Part shown: in pieces, positions 25,901-32,938 of the stretch
How the letters are laid out: every line of letters starts with the position of its first letter
Numbering within the stretch: the first letter of the stretch is position 1
Source of the DNA: Streptomyces hyaluromycini
Lineage (GTDB): Bacteria; Actinomycetota; Actinomycetes; Streptomycetales; Streptomycetaceae
Direction of reading: 5' to 3'
NCBI RefSeq assembly: GCF_002217755.1
Contig: NZ_BCFL01000017.1
Coordinates: 124,001-188,000 of the forward strand
DNA length: 64,000 nt
The notes under the pieces: model-generated
Told to the model about the DNA's origin: nothing
Database searches by the model: none
The model's input: the letters and a program-made list of their open reading frames with translations, nothing else
Made by a program: the position numbers and the translations under genes

Positions 25901-26297
25901 TGATCAGCAGGACGGTGCGCAGACCGTCGGCGCCGACCATGGTCCAGCGGCGGTCGAGCGGGCCGTCCTGCCCGGTCAGCGTGGTGAGCGGGCCCAGCAG
26001 GACCGCGCCGAACAGCAGAGTGGCGAGAATGCGCACCCCGAAGACGACCGCCACCGCGAGCGCCGCACCGCGGTAACCGCCGCCGAACGAACTCTGGGCG
26101 ACGGCCGCCTGGAGCGTGAGCACGACAAGCACCAGCAATGCCAGGCTGTCGCCGATACCGCTGACGAGCTGGGCGCTCCACAAGCGCCTGAGCTCGGGTC
26201 GGCGCAGCAGCGAGCGAACGGCGCGCTCGCGGGAATCCGCTACCAGCGCGTCGTCCGGATCTGTCTGGGGGGCCGTTGGCTGCTCGGCTCGCGTCAT
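22962..26297 (-). CDS. tmk: MFS-type membrane domain fused to thymidylate kinase with coiled-coil tail
   Basis: An 1111-residue fusion. Residues about 30-480 contain some 10-12 hydrophobic segments of an MFS-like transporter. Residues about 508-720 are thymidylate kinase: P-loop EGGDGAGKST (Lys near 520), TREPG, DRYIDSSVAYQG, and the LID region. Residues about 722-935 are a highly charged Glu/Arg/Lys/Ala coiled coil. The tail holds GRGEPEA repeats and four ADETAVLxPV repeats. The kinase makes dTDP from dTMP. The same architecture is known in S. coelicolor (SCO3542, from memory). The membrane part would put dTDP synthesis at the membrane, and the transported substrate is unknown. Confidence 0.9.
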   Translation of the reverse strand: MTRAEQPTAPQTDPDDALVADSRERAVRSLLRRPELRRLWSAQLVSGIGDSLALLVLVVLTLQAAVAQSSFGGGYRGAALAVAVVFGVRILATLLFGAVLLGPLTTLTGQDGPLDRRWTMVGADGLRTVLLIIAPLWIDWTPANALTLLLVTAFVIGVAERFWTVCRESAAPALLPAPPPEGATVRPLPDHLDALRRLSLRTTFLAIPLAAAALVVASLVNNLLGTGIAWFAQHQAALGSYVAAGLFAASLSVLVYLEVPGTRTPRARSPLEGLRRPKTAAGTDTGRTGVIPLLVLACAAVAGAISAAVAVAVLHARELHGGPVLYGLLVLSLTGGVAVGIRTAPSLLPTLSRRRLLSLAIAFTGIALLAAGLVPDVTTVLLIVALAGIGAGVAANTGHTLLDQETEEFRRTRTTEHLHAVVRVAIALGAIVAPLVAALIGPHRLENGKFVFAHGGAAFTLMLVGALLLPVAALVLAKVDDRAGVPLRHDLRDALLGGDDPAQAPTANGFFIALEGGDGAGKSTQAEALAEWIRAKGHEVVLTREPGATPVGKRLRSILLDVSSAGLSHRAEALLYAADRAEHVDTVVRPALERGAIVISDRYIDSSVAYQGAGRDLSPTEVARINRWATAGLVPHLTVLLDVVPETARERFTEAPDRLESEPAEFHARVRAGFLTLAASDPGRYLVVDAGQEPEAVTTVIRARLDTVLPLSEAEIKAAEEARKKAEEEARRKAEEEAARKAEEERLERERQEQLAKLRAEEEERKRRELEEAQRREAERQAEEARLRAEEARKRAEEEQARLLAEEKARAEAEARRKAEEEQRRKQAEEEARLRAEAEERRLEKQRKAEEALLKAEQARRAAAEAAAAADVAAQQSAARQPTAPGVTPEAMTVPTPVVRPEAGRGEPEAGRGEPEAGRGEPEAGADETKVLRPVRDERASAARESDAEVTAELPQPPVQPAGAADETAVLRPVTPGAADETAVLPPVGAADETAVLPPVPSGAADETAVLPPVRGEAAAPDDAPADRMPPGFFRDERAGGDPDGSEGRTRELPQVDTDTGGPARRQRPRPDWAEETPLDDLPSLADELLGSYEEPDHDDERGRRGRGRRG

Positions 26298-26351
26298 GCT
26301 TTCAGCCTATCGGCAGCCACGGACAGCCTGGCGCGACCGTCCACAGGTACA

Positions 26352-26384
26352 CACGCCCCGACACCAAGTTGATGCCGGGGCGTG
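26352..26384 (-). terminator. Hairpin between topA stop and tmk start
   Basis: A 9-bp GC-rich inverted repeat (cacgccccg, 26352-26360, with 26376-26384) lies 66 bp past the topA stop on the minus strand. It lacks a T-tract, so it may be a weak terminator or attenuator for topA. Short direct repeats of ctctcagcc lie at about 26421-26450. Confidence 0.4.
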
Positions 26385-26449
26385 CACATTGCGAAGCCGA
26401 TGTGAGGGGCCGAGAGTACTTCTCAGCCCTCTCAGCCCTCTCGGCCCTC

Positions 26450-29284
26450 TCAGTCCTCCGCGGACGCCGTCCGGGAAGCCGTCGCCTTCTTGGCCGCCGT
26501 CTTCGCCGTGGTCGTCGTCTTCTTCGCGACGGTCTTCTTGGCCGCCGCCTTCTTGGCCGGCGCGGCCTTCTTGGCGGCCGCCGTCTTCTTCGCGGGCGCC
26601 TTCTTCGCCGTCTTCTTGGCGGGCGCCTTGGCCCGCTTCTCGGCGAGCAGCTCGTAGCCGCGCTCCGGGGTGATCGCCTCGACGCTGTCGTCGGAGCGCA
26701 GCGTCGCGTTGGTCTCCCCGTCGGTGACGTACGGCCCGAAGCGGCCGTCCTTCACCACGACCGGCTTCTCGCTGACCGGGTCGGTGCCCAGCTCCTTCAG
26801 CGGCGGCTTGGCGGCGGCCCGGCCGCGCTGCTTGGGCTGGGAGTAGATCTGGAGCGCCTCTTCGAGGGTGATCGTGAAGAGCTGGTCCTCGGAGGTGAGC
26901 GAGCGCGAGTCCGTGCCCTTCTTCAGGTACGGCCCGTAGCGCCCGTTCTGCGCGGTGATCTCCTGGCCCTCGGCGTCGGTGCCGACGACGCGCGGCAGCG
27001 ACATCAGCCGGAGCGCGTCCGCCAGGGTGACCGTGTCCAGGGCCATCGACTTGAAGAGCGACGCGGTGCGCGGCTTGACCGCGTTCTTGCCGGTCTTCGG
27101 GGTGCCCTCGGGGAGCACCTCGGTGACGTACGGGCCGTAGCGGCCGGCACGGGCGATGATCTGGTGGCCCGTCTCCGGGTCGGCGCCCAGCTCGAAGTCG
27201 CCGCTCGGCTTGGCGAGCAGCTCCTCCGCGAGCTCGACGGACAGCTCGTCGGGGGCCAGGTCGTCCGGCACATCCGCCCGCTGGTGGCCCTCGGAGTCCT
27301 TCTCGCCGCGCTCGATGTAGGGGCCGTAGCGGCCGACCCGCAGCACGATGTCGTTGCCCACCGGGAACGACGACACCTCGCGCGCGTCGATCGCGCCCAG
27401 GTCGGTCACCAGTTCCTTGAGGCCGCCGAGGTGGTCCCCGTCGCCGTTGCCGGCGTCGGCCGCGCCGCCCGTGGGCGTGCCTTCGCCGCTCTCACCGAAG
27501 TAGAAGCGCTTCAGCCACGGCACCGCCTGGGCCTGACCGGCCGCGATGCGGTCGAGGTCGTCCTCCATCCTGGCGGTGAAGTCGTAGTCGACCAGTCGGC
27601 CGAAGTGCTTCTCCAGCAGGTTGACCACGGCGAAGCTCAGGAAGGAGGGCACCAGGGCCGTCCCCTTCTTGAACACATAACCCCGGTCGAGGATCGTGCC
27701 GATGATCGACGCGTACGTCGAAGGGCGGCCGATCTCGCGCTCTTCGAGCTCCTTGACGAGCGAGGCCTCGGTGTAGCGGGCCGGGGGCTTGGTGGCGTGC
27801 CCGTCGACCGTGATCTCCTCGGCGCTGAGCGCGTCGCCCTCGGTGACCTGGGGCAGCCGGCGCTCGCGGTCGTCCAGCTCGGCGTTCGGGTCGTCGGCGC
27901 CCTCGACGTAGGCCTTCAGGAAGCCGTGGAAGGTGATCGTCTTGCCGGAGGCGCTGAACTCGACGTCCCGGCCGTCGGCGGCGGTGCCGCCGATCTTGAC
28001 GGTCACGCTGTTGCCGGTCGCGTCCTTCATCTGGGAGGCGACGGTCCGCTTCCAGATCAGCTCGTAGAGCTTGAACTGGTCACCGGTGAGGCCGGTCTCG
28101 GCGGGCGTGCGGAAACGATCACCCGAGGGGCGGATCGCCTCGTGGGCCTCCTGGGCGTTCTTGACCTTCGCGGCGTACGTGCGCGGCTGGGCCGGCAGGT
28201 AGTCGGCGCCGTACAGCTGCGTGACCTGGGCGCGGGCGGCCGCGATCGCGGTGTCGCTCAGCGTCGTGGAGTCCGTACGCATGTACGTGATGTAGCCGTT
28301 CTCGTACAGCTTCTGGGCCACCTGCATGGTGGCCTTGGCGCCGAAGCCGAGCTTGCGCGAGGCCTCCTGCTGGAGGGTCGTCGTACGGAACGGGGCGTAC
28401 GGCGAGCGGCGGTACGGCTTGGACTCGACCGAGCGGACCGAGAACCGGGTGTTCTCCAGGGCCACGGCGAGGGCACGGGCGTTCGCCTCGTCGAGGTGGA
28501 GGGTGTTCGCGGTCTTGAGCTGCCCGAGCGAGTCGAAGTCACGGCCCTGGGCGACGCGCCTGCCGTCGACGGCCTGCAGGCGGGCGACGAGCGACGACGG
28601 GTCCGACGGATCGCCCGCCCGGCCGGTCCCGAAGGTGCCCGTCAGGTCCCAGTACTCGGCGGAACGGAACGCGATGCGCTCGCGTTCCCGCTCCACCACG
28701 AGCCGGGTCGCCACGGACTGGACACGGCCGGCCGACAGGCGCGGCATGACCTTCTTCCACAGGACCGGCGAGACCTCGTAGCCGTAGAGGCGGTCGAGGA
28801 TGCGGCGGGTCTCCTGGGCGTCGACGAGCTTCTGGTTGAGCTGGCGCGGGTTGGCGACGGCGGCCTGGATCGCGGACTTGGTGATCTCGTGGAAGACCAT
28901 CCGCTTGACCGGGACCTTGGGCTTGAGCACCTCCTGGAGGTGCCAGGCGATCGCCTCGCCCTCGCGGTCCTCATCGGTGGCGAGGTAGAGCTCGTCGGAG
29001 TCCTTCAGCAGGTCCTTGAGCTTCTTGACCTGGGCCCGCTTGTCGGCGTTGACCACATAGATCGGCTCGAAGTCGTGCTCGACGTCCACGCCGAGGCGCC
29101 GGACCTCGCCGGTGTACTTCTCGGGCACCTCCGCGGCGCCGTTGGGAAGGTCACGGATGTGCCCGACGCTCGCTTCGACGACGTATCCGGGGCCCAGATA
29201 GCCCTTGATCGTCTTCGCCTTGGCGGGCGACTCGACGATGACGAGTCGGCGGCCGCCCTGTGCGGTCTCGCTGGTCGGGGACAA
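26450..29284 (-). CDS. topA: DNA topoisomerase I with lysine-rich C-terminal tail
   Basis: A type IA topoisomerase of 944 residues from TTG 29284. The frame extends to 29437, but GGAGAG lies a short distance upstream of this TTG, and SPTSETAQGGRRLVIVESPA matches the usual N terminus. Toprim acidic residues are in ATDEDREGEA. The catalytic Tyr334 lies in YITYMRTDS. About four C-terminal repeats of the FGPYV / GRYGPYL kind follow. The last 60 residues are AAKK/PAKK-rich, typical of actinobacterial TopA and important for processive DNA binding. It relaxes negative supercoils. The following 255 bp to 29539 hold its promoter. Confidence 0.95.
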   Translation of the reverse strand: MSPTSETAQGGRRLVIVESPAKAKTIKGYLGPGYVVEASVGHIRDLPNGAAEVPEKYTGEVRRLGVDVEHDFEPIYVVNADKRAQVKKLKDLLKDSDELYLATDEDREGEAIAWHLQEVLKPKVPVKRMVFHEITKSAIQAAVANPRQLNQKLVDAQETRRILDRLYGYEVSPVLWKKVMPRLSAGRVQSVATRLVVERERERIAFRSAEYWDLTGTFGTGRAGDPSDPSSLVARLQAVDGRRVAQGRDFDSLGQLKTANTLHLDEANARALAVALENTRFSVRSVESKPYRRSPYAPFRTTTLQQEASRKLGFGAKATMQVAQKLYENGYITYMRTDSTTLSDTAIAAARAQVTQLYGADYLPAQPRTYAAKVKNAQEAHEAIRPSGDRFRTPAETGLTGDQFKLYELIWKRTVASQMKDATGNSVTVKIGGTAADGRDVEFSASGKTITFHGFLKAYVEGADDPNAELDDRERRLPQVTEGDALSAEEITVDGHATKPPARYTEASLVKELEEREIGRPSTYASIIGTILDRGYVFKKGTALVPSFLSFAVVNLLEKHFGRLVDYDFTARMEDDLDRIAAGQAQAVPWLKRFYFGESGEGTPTGGAADAGNGDGDHLGGLKELVTDLGAIDAREVSSFPVGNDIVLRVGRYGPYIERGEKDSEGHQRADVPDDLAPDELSVELAEELLAKPSGDFELGADPETGHQIIARAGRYGPYVTEVLPEGTPKTGKNAVKPRTASLFKSMALDTVTLADALRLMSLPRVVGTDAEGQEITAQNGRYGPYLKKGTDSRSLTSEDQLFTITLEEALQIYSQPKQRGRAAAKPPLKELGTDPVSEKPVVVKDGRFGPYVTDGETNATLRSDDSVEAITPERGYELLAEKRAKAPAKKTAKKAPAKKTAAAKKAAPAKKAAAKKTVAKKTTTTAKTAAKKATASRTASAED

Positions 29285-29539
29285 CTTCGCTCTTCTCTCC
29301 GGTCGACGCTGTGGCCTCCCCAGGCCTTGCTCCCGGGGTCGTGGCACGGGCAGGGGTGCCCGCTCACTTGGTGACGCTGCGGAGTGTGACGGTACATCCC
29401 GCCCCCGTGTCAAACGGGAAAAGCTCACAACGGCCACTCGAACGGTAACCCGACTACCGCCATTCCTGCCGCCCGGAGTCCCAGGTCGCTCTTCCGGCCC
29501 TGTCCGGAGCGTGATGCTCCGATTACCGGAGGGATGCCT

Positions 29540-29737
29540 TCAGAGGCGGGTCAGGCAGTACGCCGCGAGGCCCAGCGCGACCACCGCGGCGAGGCTCGCG
29601 AGGGTCGCGGATGCGACCTGGCTCACACCCTGGGCGACGGGTTCGCCACGCCGGAGCCGGGTCCCGGTCCACACCAGCAGTGCACCCCCGAACAGGGCGA
29701 ACACCACTCCCGCGAAGATCGCCGGTCCGCTCTCCAT
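29540..29737 (-). CDS. Small membrane protein of unknown function
   Basis: A 65-residue protein with two hydrophobic segments (residues about 5-24 and 43-63) separated by a basic loop (RLRRGEP), so a two-helix inner-membrane protein. The ATG at 29737 begins MESGPAIFAG; a longer frame to 29863 has a random, Arg-rich N terminus and was rejected. It lies upstream of topA on the same strand, as in other Streptomyces. Function unknown. Confidence 0.7.
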   Translation of the reverse strand: MESGPAIFAGVVFALFGGALLVWTGTRLRRGEPVAQGVSQVASATLASLAAVVALGLAAYCLTRL

Positions 29738-29863
29738 GGCCCGCGCACCCCTTCCCTGCCGCCTGCGACTGCCCAGCGCCCGGAGACTGGCACGTACGGG
29801 CGGCGGGCGGGAGGCCGACGGGCTAAATCGAGGTGAACGGGCGGCCGTAAGCTTCTCGAACAT

Positions 29864-30149
29864 CCGATCGACTGACTAGAGACGGACCGGCGACGGACCA
29901 CGGACGGACTGCGGACGGATCACGGGGCGAAGGTTCCGGCCAGATTTTTCCGGCCCTTTTCTTCTCCCGGCGTGTCCTACGGGCTCTTCTCCCGCGCACC
30001 CTCCGGGCCTTTCCGAGGGTGCCCCCACAAGTACCCGCGGATACCCACGGGTACCTACGGGCACCCACAAGTACCTACGGGCACTCACCGGTACTCCTCC
30101 GGCACGTCCAGGTCCCGGCACGGGTCCGTCGGGCATGCCTTCCGGTCCG
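29864..30149. repeat. Intergenic region with short imperfect tandem repeats
   Basis: Imperfect copies of acggac occur at about 29880-29925. Imperfect copies of gtaccyacgggcacccacaa occur at about 30028-30095 (for example gggtacctacgggcaccc followed by caagtacctacgggcact). No gene is supported. The stretch lies between the small membrane protein and the methyltransferase stop. Confidence 0.6.
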
Positions 30150-31679
30150 TCAGACCGCCGGCTCCAGGAAACCCTGCTCCACCAGCAGCCGGATCTGTGC
30201 GGGCGTGCGGTCGCGCAGCAACACCGGGTCCTCGCCCATCAGTTGCGCGATGGCGTCGAGAATCCGACCCGCACTCAGCGTGCCGTCGCACACCCCTGCG
30301 AACCCGGCGCCGACCGTGTCCACCTTGGTCGCGCGGCGCATCCCGCGGTGCTGGCGCAGCACCACGTGCTCCGGGTCCTCGGCGCCGGGCAGTCCGACCT
30401 GCTCCTGGACCACCTCGACGGCGAGCCTGAAGTGGCCTTCGAGGAGATCCGCGTCGTCGTGGTCACGGAGGTAGTCGAGGCGGTCGAAGTGCGCGCGGAT
30501 CGTCTCACCGAGCGGCTGTTCGATCGGATGCGGCCACTCCTCCACGGTGACCGAGGGCACGGCGGCACTCGTCCTTCGCAACGTGATCCAGCCGAATCCC
30601 ACCCCCTTCACCTTGCGCGCCTCGAACTCGTCCAGCCACGCGTCGTACTGCGCCTGATACTCCGCCGGGTCCCCGCGGTGGTCGCCGGAGTCCCTGAGCC
30701 ACAGCTCGGCGTACTGGTTGACGTCCTGTACCTCGCGCTGCACGATCCACGCGTCGCAGCCGCGCGGCACCCACGACCTGACCCTGTCCTGCCAGTCCTC
30801 CCCCGCGACGTGCTGCCAGTTGGCGAGGAACTGCGCGAACCCGCCCTCGTTCAGCCGCTCCCCGGCCTGTTGAACGAGCGAGCGGCACAGATCGTCCCCG
30901 CTCATCCCGCCGTCCCGGTACGTCAGCCGGGCGCCGGGAGAAATCACGAACGGCGGGTTGGACACGATCAGGTCGAACGTCTCCCCCTCCTTGACCGGCT
31001 CGAACAGCGAGCCCTCGCGCAGCTCGGCCGCCGGTACGCCGGAGAGCGCCAGCGTGAGCGCCGTGATGTGCAGCGCACGGGGGTTGAGGTCGGTCGCCGT
31101 CACGCGCGTGGCGTGCTGGGCGGCGTGCAGCGCCTGGATCCCGGAGCCGGTGCCGAGGTCGAGGGCGGCGGCGACGGGCGTACGGACGGTGATGCCGGCG
31201 AGTGTCGTGGACGCGCCGCCGACCCCGAGGACGACACCCTCGTGCCGCCGCCCGATGCCACCGGCCCCGCCGACGGCACAGCCGAGGTCGGACACGATGA
31301 ACCAGTCCTCGCCGTCGGACCCGCCGTACGGCCGTACGTCCACGGTGGCCGCGACCTCGTCGCCGCCCACGCGGTTCAGCCAGCCGCTGTCCAGGAGGTC
31401 GTCGGCGGGCAGCACGCCGGCCACTCGCGCGTACGGCACGGGCTGCTGGAGCAGGAACAGCCGGACGAGCGTCTCCAGGGGCGTGTCCCCGCGGGTCGCG
31501 CGCAGCGCGGGCACCGTCTCGCTGCGGGCCAACGCCGCGTACGCGGGTGCGCCGAGCAGGTCGAGCAGCCCGTCGGCGGTGAAGGAGGCGCCCAGCAGGG
31601 CGGTGCGCAGCCGGGCGGCGACGTCGGGGCGGTCGGAGGCGGGCAGAGTGGCGAGGCCGGAGTCAGTCACGCCCTCCAT
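30150..31679 (-). CDS. SAM-dependent methyltransferase, HemK/RlmG-like
   Basis: About 509 residues. The central domain has the SAM motif DLGTGSGIQALH and the catalytic NPPF (NPPFV), which marks N-methyltransferases acting on Gln/Asn side chains or nucleobase amino groups (PrmC, RsmC, RlmG). An N-terminal domain of about 150 residues (DLGC, GVGGAS segments) and a 130-residue C-terminal helical region extend it beyond the core fold. The substrate cannot be read from sequence. The start is uncertain between ATG 31697, ATG 31679 and GTG 31670. It corresponds to SCO3545 by position. Confidence 0.8.
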   Translation of the reverse strand: MEGVTDSGLATLPASDRPDVAARLRTALLGASFTADGLLDLLGAPAYAALARSETVPALRATRGDTPLETLVRLFLLQQPVPYARVAGVLPADDLLDSGWLNRVGGDEVAATVDVRPYGGSDGEDWFIVSDLGCAVGGAGGIGRRHEGVVLGVGGASTTLAGITVRTPVAAALDLGTGSGIQALHAAQHATRVTATDLNPRALHITALTLALSGVPAAELREGSLFEPVKEGETFDLIVSNPPFVISPGARLTYRDGGMSGDDLCRSLVQQAGERLNEGGFAQFLANWQHVAGEDWQDRVRSWVPRGCDAWIVQREVQDVNQYAELWLRDSGDHRGDPAEYQAQYDAWLDEFEARKVKGVGFGWITLRRTSAAVPSVTVEEWPHPIEQPLGETIRAHFDRLDYLRDHDDADLLEGHFRLAVEVVQEQVGLPGAEDPEHVVLRQHRGMRRATKVDTVGAGFAGVCDGTLSAGRILDAIAQLMGEDPVLLRDRTPAQIRLLVEQGFLEPAV

Positions 31680-31699
31680 TGTGGCCCGCGGTCCCACCC

Positions 31700-31900
31700 G
31701 TCCGCGGACTCAGCACACGGCCCCGGACCACCGGACTCTGCTCAGCCCAACGGACCCGGCCCGACGGACTCGGCCCAACGAACTCAACCCAGCGGACCCG
31801 ACCCAACGAACTCCACCCGACGGACTCGGCACACGGCCCCGACACACGGCCCCGGACCACCGGACTCGGCACACGGCCCCGGACCACCGGGCCTCGGCGC
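31700..31900. repeat. Imperfect tandem repeat in the gap upstream of the methyltransferase
   Basis: Copies of a unit of about 27 bp containing ggactcggcacacggccccg and gaccacc occur at about 31706-31738 and 31832-31890. Shorter variants of cgacggactcgg / caacgaactc lie between them. The array fills most of the 312-bp gap between two minus-strand genes. No coding function is supported. Confidence 0.75.
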
Positions 31901-31991
31901 CGGGGCTCGGCGCGCAGCGCCGGCTCCGCCCCTGACTCCGGCCCCTGGCCCTGGCCCCGGACCCGGCCCCAGCGGCTCAGCGGCCCCTGCC

Positions 31992-32639
31992 TCAGCCCGC
32001 GGTCGACGCGGACGCAGACGCGGACGACGTGGATCCCGACGCGGGTGTCGACGCCGGATCCGTCGTCGTCGCGGAGACCTTCTTGCAGCTGGCCTGTTCG
32101 GCGATCGCGTCCTTGACCTCGCCCTGTTCCAGGGCGTTCAGCGCCGCGGTGCCGCTCTTGCTCTGCGTCTCCAGCTGTGTCGTCTGGGAGGCGATGTCCT
32201 GCAGGCCCGAGGCGAACTTCGCCTGGTTCTTGGTGTCGAGCGCGTCGACCTTCTTCTTCAGGTCGGCATAGGACGCGGAGAGGCTGTTGAGGGTCGTGAC
32301 GACGTTCTGCTGGCGCTTGGCGCCCTCGTCGACCCCGGGGGGCGCGCCGGCGCCGCTGATGGCGGAGGCGAGCGCCTTGTAGGCGTCGGACATGTCCTGG
32401 AAGGCCTTGGAGTCGGTCTTCTGGATGGTCGCGGGCGAGCTCGTGGTGTCGGAGACCGCCGTGGAGATCGCCTCGTTCGCCGCCTTGATCTTCGCGTCCT
32501 GCGCCGGCACCGCGTCGCACACGGTCTTGGCCCAGGCGATCAGCTTCGGGTCGGTGCCCTTGTTGTTGCTGCTGCACCCGGACAGCGCCACCACCACTAC
32601 CGCACCGCCGGACAGTGCGGCCGCGAGCTTCTTGTTCAC
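31992..32639 (-). CDS. Lipoprotein of unknown function with helical extracellular domain
   Basis: A 215-residue exported lipoprotein. From GTG 32639 the N terminus is VNKKLAAALSGGAVVVVALS followed by the lipobox Cys (position 21). The rest is helical, rich in Ala, Ser, Asp and Thr, with one further Cys near the C terminus and a Ser/Ala/Thr-rich tail. The GTG was preferred over ATG 32657 because AAGGGA lies about 8 bp before it. It sits between hppA and the methyltransferase, as in S. coelicolor (SCO3546). No function is known to me. Confidence 0.8.
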   Translation of the reverse strand: MNKKLAAALSGGAVVVVALSGCSSNNKGTDPKLIAWAKTVCDAVPAQDAKIKAANEAISTAVSDTTSSPATIQKTDSKAFQDMSDAYKALASAISGAGAPPGVDEGAKRQQNVVTTLNSLSASYADLKKKVDALDTKNQAKFASGLQDIASQTTQLETQSKSGTAALNALEQGEVKDAIAEQASCKKVSATTTDPASTPASGSTSSASASASTAG

Positions 32640-32852
32640 CGGATCGGTCCCTTCCATGGCTCTCGGCCCCCGGAATCTACACGGCGTACGGACAGCACCC
32701 TCATGGAAGCACCCATTAAGTACGCTTTTGTGCATCTTTGCACCAAGGGAGAGAAGGCTCACGACGAGACGACGCGCACATCCCCCGCCCCCCGAGCACA
32801 CTCCGGCGCACTCCGGCGTACGACCGGCGGCGAGCGTCCTGGCACGCGAAAC

Positions 32853-32886
32853 GGGCGGACGGCGTGTCAGCACACGCCATCCGCCC
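32853..32886 (-). terminator. Terminator downstream of hppA
   Basis: A 15-bp inverted repeat (32853-32867 with 32872-32886, 4-nt loop) lies 53 bp beyond the hppA stop. Its only irregular pair is a G-U in the minus-strand RNA. That strand continues with gtttcgcg, a short T-run. Confidence 0.75.
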
Positions 32887-32938
32887 GCTCGTTGACCGGG
32901 ACCTCTCGTGAAGGCCCCGGCGGCCGCCGTAAGACCGC

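Noticed and set aside
23004..26372. A 1122-codon plus-strand frame opposite tmk
   Set aside because: It is the mirror of a gene rich in Glu/Arg/Ala codons; its product is Leu/Gly/Arg-rich without any family motif, while the minus strand encodes clear kinase motifs.
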